Below are positions 12,001 to 24,000 of a stretch of DNA of 64,000 nt, piece after piece. Both the position numbers and the translations under genes were made by a program. Source of the stretch: Neoarius graeffei (taxonomy: Eukaryota; Chordata; Actinopteri; Siluriformes; Ariidae). Every line of letters begins with the position of its first letter. Position 1 is the stretch's first letter. The notes beneath the pieces were generated by a model. The model did not search any database and was not told the origin of the DNA. It was given only the letters and a program-made list of their open reading frames with translations. The stretch covers positions 36,177,698-36,241,697 of the forward strand of contig NC_083577.1 of assembly GCF_027579695.1 (NCBI RefSeq), written 5' to 3'.

Positions 12001-15000
12001 CAGTCCAAAGACATGCAGGTTAGGTTAACTGGTGACTCTAAATTAACCGTAGGTGTGAATGTGAGTGTGAATGGTTGTCTGTGTCTATGTGTCAGCCCTG
12101 TGATGACCTGGCGACTTGTCCAGGGTGTACCCCGCCTTTCGCCCGTAGTCAGCTGGGATAGGCTCCAGCTTGCCTGCGACCCTGTAGAACAGGATAAAGC
12201 GGCTAGAGATAATGAGATGAGATGAGAATTGATCAAGCTAATGGTGGATTTGGTAGGGACCTGGATGTTTATCTGTTAGCCTGATTAAATAAAACAGTTT
12301 CTATAACTGATTTATAACTTAAACCATCCTGTACCACATCGCCAGGTCTCGCCTCATCTCCATAGCAAACTGCACTGGTGTTTATGCACCTTGAGCCAGC
12401 GCTGAGAGAAGTTGCAGAATTCAGCTGGCTATAAACAATCTAAATAAATATTTATAAAAATGTAGAAAAAGTTTATTAATATGACGAAATAAATGTGTGC
12501 AAATTATTAAGCCTGAATTAAGAGTTTGGTAATACAGCGGCCGTATCCCAAATGACTGCCTACTGAAGCTCGAGTGCACTATATAGAGTTTAAAAATCCA
12601 TTACTTCCTATTAACATGTAGTGCACTTGTATAGAAATTAGAGAGACATTTAGGAGTCAACCCTCGTTACCAGGCTACACGTTTTCATTTCAGTTCAGAA
12701 ACAAAAACACACACGAGACCTCACACTTTAACACTAACCAGATAATTAAACAAACAAACAAACAAACAAAAAAAGAAAATCATTAAACTTGAGTGCGCTT
12801 TTTTTTGTTTACGTATTACGTAGATGTGCTTATTACGTGTCAATTTGCGCATGCGGGACACTTTTGGGTCGTTTTCCATTCATATTGGAGATCGCATACA
12901 AGTCTCATATAATTGGTAATGTGAACGGCCTAACAAAAAAATCGGATTTCACAACAAATCGGATATGGGTCGTTTCAGGTTGCAGTCTGAACGTAGTGAG
13001 AGACACAGACAACCATTCACACTCTCATTCACACCTATGGTTAATTTAGAGTCACCAGTTAATCTAACCTGCATGTCTTTGGACTGTGGGGGAAACCGGA
13101 GCACCCGGAGGAAACCCACGCGGACACGGGGAGAACATGCAAACTCCGCACAGAAAGGCCCTCGCCGGCCACGGGGCTCGAACCCGGACCTTCTTGGTGT
13201 GAGGCGACAGTGCTAACCACTACACCACCATGCCGCCTTTTTAAAAGATATAGGGCAAAATTGAATATTTTCAGTCTCGGACTGTGTTGTCTAGCATTGT
13301 AATAATACAGTAATACACAACAATAAAAAAACAGCCTAAAAATAATAATAGCTTATCTATCTTTTTTCAAGGGGGCTCAAAGTACACTTGCTACAGCCAG
13401 GAGGGCCCAGATCACAAATGTTTGAGAACCCCTGCTGTAGACAAAGAATCTATCATGCAAAATTAGCCATACTGGGCAACTATGCAAGTTTGATTTGCTT
13501 TTGTAAAATAAAGTAAGCATATCTGAAACTTCTTAGTTAACCAGTTTAATGCAATGCCTCGTAATGTCACCTGCACACACGCACGCACTTGGCGTGCTCG
13601 AATTGTCACTTACATCCACACACATTTGCATGACTGTCTAACGTTAGTCAATATTACGAATAATAATAATAGCATTAATTGATGATTAATATTAGTCTGG
13701 GATATTAATGTTGGATTAGGTCTAGTTGAACATGTTAACATTATTGACTAGATTTTCTATATATCTATATTGAGAGCCTAGATCTACTGGTCTGAAGTTT
13801 TGATTGCATTTTAGCCCTACAACTTCTAGCTCTACTCTTACATTCTGGCAAACAGAGATGCTGGGTTCTGTGAGCCCCTTGTTGGTTTTACGAGTTCTTT
13901 TTTTTTCTTTCGCACATTTGTAGGCATCACTGCTTTTCAAACGTGCCTTGCTGCACTGACTCGTTATTGTAATAAGACAAAATGGTCGCCAGAGCATGAC
14001 TGTGACTCTGCACTAATAGTGTGTAGTGATTGGTCAACATGCATTACTTTCATTGCAAGTCTGCAACACTCGTCAGGGCACACTTTCTTTCTGTGGCGGA
14101 ACGTATGTGCCGGGTGCTTGGAAAGTTCTGGAAAATTATGAGCAGGGTGCATATATATTTGGGTGTGGCACTGGTATTTGAGGACAGGGCGCACGTTCTG
14201 GAGCCCTGGTAAAATAAACTAGCTGGAAAACTAACTTTACTGATAAACTGCGAAACTGTAGATGGAAATGTTAAAAGTACAGCTATAACATTACCTCCGA
14301 GTGTTAGAAGGCACTGAGGTGGAGTATTCACTGAGGTGGAGTATAACTGGACTGGAGTTTGGAACAGATGATGTATTGGGGGGAATGACACTATATTCTT
14401 TTAGCTATTTCTGTTTCTTGTAAATACTTGATAATTTTTGGGGTTCCAGGGTTCTCCACTTTTCAAAAATAAAAGGTGATGGCAGGGGTTTGGGGGCCGC
14501 GTAGGCTCCCAACAGGGTCCAGGGGCGGAGCCCTGGTGGGGGGGCCTTGAAGCTGACAGACTTTGGGCTTTTTTGACAGTGAAACTGGCCAATAAATGGA
14601 TAGGAAATGCTAAATCATTGTTAAAATCATTTTACAAAAAATCGACACATTCTTACTGTACATATCATCTGATGGACAACGGCCAAAGATAGAACTTTTA
14701 ACGCAAGATGCTTTATTGGGTCCGGTTTCCCAAAGTAACAGCAGAAATTTAATACAAAATAAATTATAATAATAAAATGAAAGTTCAAGTAATTATTACA
14801 AAAAAAAAACTTTGTCTACAAAACAGAATACTGTATTGCACATTACGGGACTACTACATAACACAGTGCCCATGACCCAACTAATCCACCTCCCTTCAGA
14901 GGGCTAGATATAGTGGCCTGTCCCCACCCACTGGAAGATACCAGTTACTTTATATTACCAACATCGCATAAACCATACATTTACAGAACAAGTTCAGGTC

Positions 15001-18000
15001 TAAGTGCATGCCAGTAATCTTTATAATTCATAGACAAAATACCCAATTACAATAAATGCATACTTTTTTTTTACAATACACATAATTAATGTTAATCGGG
15101 TGAAATCACTACTATACAGTCCATGCACAAGCTGTGTGCGTGCCCGAGACTGGCACAACAAAGTCACCCCTGCCGCCATAGTTCGGGTCCTTTGACCCAG
15201 GAACCCGGAAGTCCTGCAGTAAGCAAACACAGTGAAGCAACGGGAAAATGCAGCTCTCGCCTACACAATCACAGATGCGTAAAATAAAAGACCTGAACTT
15301 AACTAATGTGTGTGTGCGCGCTGTTATATGATTACTGTAACTAGGGCTGCACAATTAATCGAATTTAATCGAAAATCACGATTTTGGCTGCCACGATTAA
15401 ATTAAATGAAAATTGCGATTTCCATTTGAAATGCGAGCTCTGCTGCATATCTGATCAAGCACTTTTTGACCAGTACTCCGCCAAACCAATAGGGGGCGAA
15501 CCGACGCATGTAAGGTTTCATTACTCCGCCTAAATAAGCAAGCAAGTCAAGTGCGCAGAGCTTCAGTGCAGCAGTATCCAGTGTTGCCAGATTGGGCGGT
15601 TTTAAGTGCATTTTGGCAGATTTGAACATATTTTGGGCTGGAAAACGTCAGCAGTGTCTGGCAACACTGGCGGTATCTTCTTCAAGGGGTGATAGCGTGA
15701 GAGTAGGTAACAGATTGAGCGTATTTAGCACTGGAGGCAATGTTGTGACCTGCCTTCGCTCATGTTTAAAGCCAGAGCATGTTGATAGGCTGGTCTTTCT
15801 AGCTAAAAACTTGTAGACCTCAGTATAATGCTATGTAATTGTTGCAATTGAGTTTTCAGTTCCTTCATCCTTTGGTAATTTCTTGGATAAATTTAATTTA
15901 TTTGTCATTTGGAAATCAGAATTTCTCTTTTAAATTTCATTCTGCACTGAAAGCTGTTCATATTGTTTGTTTGAATATAGTGAAATAAAATTTAAGTGAT
16001 TTCCCTAACATCAAGAATAATCATGATTAATAATCGTGATTACAATTTTGATCAAGATAATCGTGATTATCATTTTTTCCATAATCGTGCAGCCCTAACT
16101 GTAACTCTGTATGGTCCGAAAAGATGATAGATAAGTGCAACCGTTGCACAATAACGCTACAAACAACCTGCGTGTGCACCGCAAAGTTATTTAGCTGCTG
16201 GCTAGCTGCAGCTTCCAGCGTTACTATGTGTCAGTATAGTGTAATGTGGTGCAGTGTAGTGTAACGCAGGGATGGACCTCAATCTGCAGAGCTCTGGGTC
16301 ACAATCTGTATGCAGCTGGCCGGATGGTTTTCTGTTAGTCACATGGCCACTTCAGGTAGCCCTGTATGCATTCATTTAATGGTCTTCTGCGTATTAAATA
16401 GTTACAAAATTATAAGAAAGCGAATACTTTACGATTTATTTGGTGTATACTGATGAAGTTCCTTTTTTTTATTTTTTATCTTTGGCCAAGGGGAAAGGGT
16501 GGCAGGCCAGAATTATAACATGGCAGTGCGCCACTTTAAAAGCGCCTGTGGAGAACACTGGGTTCTGTTTTCGAGTAGAGTTTTTATTTTGTCCTCGGTT
16601 GGTTCAGCAACATGCTCCGCCATTTTGTTTTTCTCTACTCACAGTAGAGCTGATATCCTAGTAGTAGAGTAGCCAATCAGAGCGTGCGATTGCTCATATC
16701 CAGTGAATGTGGATAGAATAAATGATGTTATATATTGGGAGTATTACAGTGTTTCCCCTACGTTTACTGGTTTGGTGGGGGTGCTGGATGAGGATGGTCA
16801 TCTGCAGGACCCCTCCCTACAGCTCCAATTACAGAGCATTTGGAACTGAACAAACAGTTAAAGGAGTCATATTTAAGTCTTCACATTTATTTTAGAACAG
16901 TTTTTACAATAGAACTGCACACCCCCCCCCCCCCCCCGACCTTGAAAAGTGTGTGGTGGTGGTGGTGGGGGTCCTGTTGGTGGGATAGTAATAACTATAT
17001 AAGTAAATTATAGCTTTTATTTACTGCTACTTAAAATGTGATATTTGTGTTATTTACTGGATGCCAGTTGTCCAAGAAGCATCTCCAACCTGTATGTTTA
17101 ATTGGTCTATAATACAAAAAAAATACTTTTCTGAAAATATCATGGAATTGCATTTACATGCACGTATCACTTTTTTGGACAGATGAAATGTGCTGCAGTG
17201 TGACAGCATGTACATGTACTTTTATACAGACATAATGAGTGATCGTTTATGAAGCAGTAAGCAGGGATGAGAGTTTTCCGCTTTTCAGCAGATTTCCACT
17301 TTTTCTGAGTAAAAAACGAGCTTTTTATATTATGCCAAATCCATTGAGAATTTTTTTTTTATTATTATTAATTTCGGGGGGTTGGGGTTAGGGCTGTGCG
17401 ATATATCGAATATACTCGATATATCGCCGAAAATTCTGTGTGCGATACATAAAATTATATCGTAACTATCGAGTATTTTATGGTCATCTTCCGACTTGCG
17501 TTCGTTTTGTGTTTGTTGTGTTTGTTTAAAACATTTCCCGGTGGTTTTCTCTCTGTCCCTCAGGCAGTAACGTGAGAGGCTGCCTAAGGGTAAAGAAAAC
17601 AATAACGTCACGCACTCGCCAACCAATCCCGGGCGACATCTCGGTGCTGAAAGGAACTTCCGGGAAGATTTTCTAGTTTCGGTTGTGTTGCCAGATTGGG
17701 CAGTTTTAAGTGCGTTTTGGCGGGTTTTGAACATATTTTGGGCTGGAAAACGTCAGCAGTATCTGGCAACACTGCCGGCGGGAAGATTTCCTGGTTCCGG
17801 TTTACAGCGCTGACTCAGTTCGTGCAATCGCTGATTTTGCATAGGCTACCGTGTCAGCTCTGTCAATTTCAGCAACAAATTAAAAATGGAAGTGGACGAA
17901 TTGGTTCCTAAAAGAACTAGTAAGGGGTCAGTCATCTGGCATTTTTTTGGATATCGCGAGGAGGACGTGGAACAGCAAATGCCAGTTTGTAAAGTGTGCA

Positions 18001-21000
18001 AAAAAAGCCTGTCATCACGAAAGGCAACAGCTGGAATTGTACACATCTGAGAGGCAGAGCCAGAAAACATTCAGTTCAAAAGTGTGCAAAGAGAAAAATT
18101 ATGTTTTGCAGATCTCTCTCTTCTCTCCCTCAATCTCTCTCTCTATTGTGAATGTTCCAGTGGTTCTCAGTAGTCAGGTTAATAGCTTGGAGATCTATTT
18201 TTTTAAAATAATTTAATGAATGAGCACTTTTCTTATTTAGGCTAAATGTCTTTCTCAGGCCAAGTTTACATTAGACCGTATCTGTCTCGTTTTCTTCGCG
18301 GATGCACTGTCCGTTTACATTGAAACGCCGGGAAACGGGAATCCGCCAGGGTCCACGTATTCAATCCAGATCGTGTCTGGTCCGGTGCTGTGTAAACATT
18401 GAGAATACGCGGATACGCTGTGCTGAGCTCTAGCTGGCGTCGTCATTGGACAACATCACTGTGACATCCACCTTCCTGATTCGCTGGCGTTGGTCATGTG
18501 ACGCGACTGCTGAAAAACGGCGCGGACTTCCGCCTTGTATCACCTTTCATTAAAGAGTATAAAAGTATGAAAATACTGCAAATACTGATGCAAATACTGC
18601 CCATTGTGTAGTTATAATTGTCTTTAGGCTTGCCATCCTTCCACTTGCAAGTGGTAAGTGACGCGCATGCCCGACATGCACTGAGATCACACACACAGCG
18701 GCTCAGTCCCGAATCACTGCTCGTGCGCTCCACTCGCGTGCTCTGTGAGCTGCGCAAGGCCGGAGTGCGCACCCTCCAGAGGGCACTCGCTGTTCAGGGC
18801 GGAGTGATTTGGAGCGCAGGATGCCTGCGGAGCCGAGCGTATCCGTGTATTGGTGTTGCTGTGTGCACGCGAATCGTGTATTGGCGTTGTTGTGTGCACA
18901 CTAATCGTTTTAAAAACGTTAATCTGATGATCCGCTGATACGGTCTAATGTAAACACCACCTCAGTGTTGAGCTTGCACTTTATTGGTTTGAGCTCTGAG
19001 CAGCTCTGTATTGTGTTGCCCCTTTGTTGCAATTTTCAAGATTGTTTTTGCAGTTTGTGCCACATCTTTGTTGAATAAAAATAGTCTTATTTCAATTCAA
19101 CTGTGATTAATCACTAACATGAAAATTTAAAATGTGTTGTTGAAAACCACCTGTAAAGTTAACTATGAATGTTATTTAATCTGCAGAGATTGTAGTGAAA
19201 ACAGTAAAGAGTAAAAGTTAGATTTCCTGGGGTCCTTTAGAGGAGATTTAAATATATCGAGATATACATCTTGAAATGGAGAAAATGTATCGGGATATTC
19301 ATTTTTTCCCATATCGCACAGCCCTAGTTGGGGTATGTTCCTTCATGCTGTTCAAACTTTATTAACTCCAACGATGTTTACACATTATTTGTAAGTCGCC
19401 ATCTTTAGTCTCGTTTAATTTCGTTGAATGTTAATTTCGTTGAATGTGATGTAAAATTCGTGTTTTCTACATTGTTATTGGTCAAAACATCGATGTCGAG
19501 ACCATAATAGCCAATCAAAACAGTTTTTACAAAGACACCCACATCCGCTTTCTTTTATCAAAACTTGCACATGTTCGTGAGCTGCACATCAAAAATACGC
19601 TCCTCTAATCGGCGTTTTTTTTCTCAAGATGCCGAATACTACTGACAAGCGAGATGAAGCGAAGGTACATGAAATTGATGCTGGTATAAAAAAACAAGTT
19701 TAGCAAAGCAAAAGGAAAGCAAGAGAGGAGTGTGAGAGGGAGCAGAAGAGAGCCAGGTTAGAGCATGTAAAAACACAGGAGGCGCTGGCTAATGAAAGAA
19801 AAAGGAAAAAAGAGAGGACTGATGAGCTTTTGGCTTTGGCCAAGAAGCTGAAGTCTAAATGATCAAATGAAAATTTGTTTCAAAAATAACTGGGAACTGT
19901 AAATAACTTTTAACTGTAAAAAGTGTAAATAGACATTTTCCTTTTGAAGAAAACATACAAGTGATGTGGACAATAAGATAAAGACAGTCTCCATAAAATA
20001 TGCATTTGTTTGATTCAATACATTGAATATATGATCATTTGAATTATAGCTGACCGTGTTGATAACTATATAACTTTAAAGTTTAAATAGACATTGTGAA
20101 GAAATCATATACAAGTAATGTGGACATTAGTAAAAGGTCAGTTTCCATAAGATATGAATGTTTTTATTTAATTCAGTAGATTGAATATATGAAAATTTGA
20201 ATTATTAATGGAACTGTAAATAACTATGAATTTTAATCGACATTTTTTTTTTAGAAAAACAAGTGATGTTGACAATGAGTAATAACCAGTCCCCATAAAA
20301 TGTAGATATTATGTTGAATTAATGCAATACACATATTGATTTTGATACATATTGTTCTGTATAATAGTGTTTTTATTTCAATAATTATTAAAATAGGCAT
20401 CAGGTGTTTTAATTAACTACAGCTCAGATTGCAGGAAATAGGGTGTGTAAGGTCTCATTTTGAAAAAAAATTCCCGGGACCCCCGCTTATTACAGATTTT
20501 CTGCTTTTTTCATCAGCACCCACTCTCATCCCTGAGTAAGATCTGGAATTGTAATGATCATGTTGTCCACAGGAGAAGTTTCAGCCATTGCAGCAGATGG
20601 TCATGGATGAGGATTACCCAGGGTGCACAAGATTGCTGAAATGCACACAGGCTCTGGACACACTTCATCATGTGGCAGATGAGAGAGGTGTGTATGTCTG
20701 GATGCACACACAGCACTTGCAATAGTATTATTACAGTAACTTTTGTGTTCCTGTTGTAGTGGTGGGCAGTCAGAAATTCCACAGATATAACCACGAGAAG
20801 ACCATGGACTGGCTGAAGAAAAAGGTGTGTGTATAGGTTTTCACAATAAATGTGAAATGACTAAAATGACCTGAGACGAGTGTGATGTGTGTAATGACTA
20901 CATGACTATTAAATCGTGCACTGTTCTCAATGCTGGAGCACAGACTGTATTTGCTATACAGGGATGTTCCTGAAGTAAACTTTGTCTGCACTGGTACCTG

Positions 21001-24000
21001 CCTAAAACATACACTTGATGTAACAAATCTTAACCTGTGTGCCTTTAAACAACACACCCAAAATTATGTACTGTACAAAGAAAAGGGGCGGCACAGTGGT
21101 GTAGTGGTTAGCGCTGTCGCCTCACAGCAAGAAGGTCCTGGGTTCGAGCCCCGGGGCCGGCGAGGGCCTTTCTGTGTGGAGTTTGCATGTTCTCCCCGTG
21201 TCCGCGTGGGTTTCCTCCGGGTGCTCCGGTTTCCCCCACAGTCCAAAGACATGCAGGTTAGGTTAACTGGTGACTCTAAATTGAGCGTAGGTGTGAATGT
21301 GAGTGTGAATGGTTGTCTGTGTCTATGTGTCAGCCCTGTGATGACCTGGCGACTTGTCCAGGGTGTACCCCGCCTTTCGCCCGTAGTCGGCTGGGATAGG
21401 CTCCAGCTTGCCTGCGACCCTGTAGAAGGATAAAGCGGCTAGAGATAATGAGATGAGATGAGACAAAGAAAAGGCTTGCAACATTAATATGTTTTAACAT
21501 TTATTCAACTCGAGAACAGTTCACAAGAAGGAAACGATACAAATTTGGGGGGAAAGAGAGATGAAAGGGAAACAGATCTCCTTTTACACAGCGTGTTCAA
21601 CACAGGATTCTTACGCCTTTGTTCCGCCTCACGTTCTGTATAAAACATCCAAACGCAGAGCAGGTGGTCTGTGTTGTTCCGCCTCTGAGCTGGAATGATT
21701 GGTAGTAATGGAGTCAGAATTGACGTCTCTGTAAAAGAGACAGGTGACATGGCAGGACAGAGGTGTGATGTTTTTGACCTTGACATTGTACTTTCCGAGA
21801 GCAGTGTGAATTCAAATGTTTCCATCTATGGCATCTAAGGTTCGCACACCTTTCTGTTTTATATCGCTTCCCACTTCTTCACTTTCTCCTCCAAAATAAT
21901 TCTGCTCACACAAACATGTTGCTTGCCTGAGTCTCTCTCTTTCTCATTCCCCCCCATCGGTTTTGAGCGCAGTTTAATGGCACTTTTTTCCTCCCCTCTG
22001 AATAGCCAGCTTGGTTTGTGCTGAAAGGACACAAACATGTACATGCACACCGTACTGTGCAAAAGTCTTAGTCACCCTTTTTTTTTCATACAAACTTGGT
22101 TATAGATTTCTATTTTATGATTTCTACATTATCGTGTCAGTACAAAAACATTTTAGAGTCCAAACATTCATTTTCCAGCACAAAATTAAACATTACAGGG
22201 GAAAAAAAGTTTCTATCTGGGTAGCATATTACATAAGAGACCACTTTTCAGATTAAAAAAGAAAACATAACGAAGGCTACTGGGTTTTGCTGCGAAATTA
22301 AGAAGCAAGTGGGCCAAAGTGTCCAGAAGACACTTTTTGGCTGGTTTTGCAAGATGCTCAGTAAAACCTACAGCTCATTTCCTTATAAAACTGCACTCAT
22401 TGTACCTGAGACTATTTTTGTCTCGTCTCGTCTTCTTCCGCTTTATCCGGGACCGGGTCGCGGAGGCAGCAGTCTAAGCATGGAAGCCCAAACTTCCCTC
22501 TCCCCAGACACCTCGGTCATCTCCTCGGGAAGAACACCGAGGCATTCCCAGGCCAGCCGAGAGACATAGTCCCTCCAGCGTGTCCTGGGTCTTCCCCGGG
22601 GCCTCCTCCCGGGGGGACATGCCTGGAACACCTCCCCAGGGAGGCGTCCAGGAGGCATCCGAAAAAGATGCCCGAGCCACCTCAGCTGGTTCCTCTTGAT
22701 GTGGAGGAGCAGCGGCTCTACTCCGAGCTCCTCCCGAGTGACTGTGCTTCTCACCCTATCTCTAAGGGAGCGCCCAGCCACCCTGCAAAGGAAACTCATT
22801 TCGGCCGCTTGTATCCGCGATCTTGTTCTTTCGGTCATTACCCAAAGCTCATGACCATAGGTATGACCATCGTATGCAAGCGCTTGGTGGCCGGGCCTTT
22901 GCCCATGGGGCCCGGCCGGGCTCAGCCCGAAGAGATGACGTGGGCCCGACTTCCTGTGGGTTCACCACCCACAGAGGTAGCAGTAGGGGACTGGTGCAGT
23001 GTGGATTGAGTGGCAGTCGAAGGCAGGGGCCTCGATGACCTGATCCCCGGACACACGGCTAGCTGTTGGGACATGGAGACTATTTTTGTTTTATTTTTTA
23101 ATCAAAGGGTCGTCCCACACCGAATATTGACTTTGTTTCATTTATTATGGCTTACTGTTGTTTTATAGTAATTTTTTTTTTAAATGTTGAAACATTTACC
23201 TTCCCCACAGTCCAAAGACATGCAGGTTGGGTTAACTGGTGACTCTAAATTGACCGTAGGTATGAATGTGAGTGTGAATGGTTGTCTGTGTCTATGTGTC
23301 AGCCCTGTGATGATCTGGCGACTTGTCCAGGGTGTACCCCGCCTTTCGCCCGTAGTCAGCTGGGATAGGCTCCAGCTTGCCTGCGACCCTGTAGAAGGAT
23401 AAAGCGGCTAGAGATAATGAGATGAGATGAGACATTTACCTTCATTTTTTAAGCCATTTTTGGTCTACAGCATTTCTTTACGTGTGACTAAGACTTTTGC
23501 ACCAGTACTGTATTACATGTTGATATGATGCTCAGTAACTTTGCTTGTGTTTGAAGAGTGGTATAAATGTGCATGGCTAACAAAAGCACCTCAACACTCC
23601 ATTTACCCAGCTTTGTTTTGAAATGTGTCCTTGGGGTATTCATATTTCTGATGCGTAGATCCATCATCCTAGATGTCAACACTCTGTTGTGACATGCCTC
23701 TGGTTGCTTACATTGTAAAAACACACACTGGTGTGGCTTTACTTGGATTACTGTAAATCAGTAAAGCCAGAATATTGAGATGCTTTTTTACACCAATATT
23801 ACAGAATATCTGTGTAAAAAGGGATTGAGAGTTTTTATTATTAGCCACACAGTTTCTGTTGTTTCCTACTACTAGTAACCGTAACACCAAAAATGTACCA
23901 AACTACAGTGCCTTGCAAAAGTATTCATCCCCCTTGGTGTTTGCCCTGTTTTGTTGCATTACAAGCTGGAATTAAAATGGATTTTTGGAGGGTTAGCACC

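Larger units (their letters stand above)
11377..13237 (-). mobile_element. SINE split by a nested DNA transposon
   Basis: The SINE occupies 11377-11512 and 12996-13237, and the pair is enclosed by a perfect 12-bp duplication TTTTTAAAAGAT (11365-11376, 13238-13249) 1.86 kb apart, proving that the intervening sequence arrived later. Confidence 0.92.
17389..19326 (+). mobile_element. hAT element with TAGGGCTG ends and BED exon
   Basis: Ends TAGGGCTGTGCGATAT and ATATCGCACAGCCCTA with a perfect 8-bp duplication GTTGGGGT (17381-17388, 19327-19334). Subterminal ATATCGA/TCGATAT motifs. Contains a BED-finger exon, the mini-MITE and a 699-bp hAT MITE; transposase core missing. Confidence 0.92.
17262..20534 (+). 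mobile_element. 6-bp-TSD element with CAGGGATGAGAGT ends; outer shell of nest
   Basis: Ends CAGGGATGAGAGT and ACTCTCATCCCTG with a perfect 6-bp duplication AGTAAG (17256-17261, 20535-20540). After removing the inner hAT (17389-19326) the element is about 1.34 kb. It carries a small Lys/Glu-rich frame (19629-19862). Related copies: 3262-4483 and, at the termini only, 296-900. Confidence 0.82.
22050..23512 (+). mobile_element. Tc1-type MITE split by LINE and SINE insertions
   Basis: Ends GTACTGTGCAAAAGTCTTAG and its inverse CTAAGACTTTTGCACCAGTA, a common fish Tc1-derived terminal repeat with TA at each edge. Within it lie the LINE copy 22422-23075 and the truncated SINE 23203-23431. No transposase frame. 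Confidence 0.7.

Noticed and set aside
14050..14391. 113-codon minus frame as a gene
   Set aside because: Composition is that of intronic sequence with no recognisable domain or splice partners.
21000..21433. Protein frames of 60-167 codons repeated across the window (e.g. [40 protein letters not shown])
   Set aside because: They lie exactly in SINE copies on both strands and recur with them; chance open frames of a GC-rich repeat.
22443..22838. Independent 131-aa gene
   Set aside because: It is the C-terminal end of a LINE protein within duplications GAGACTATTTTTGT.
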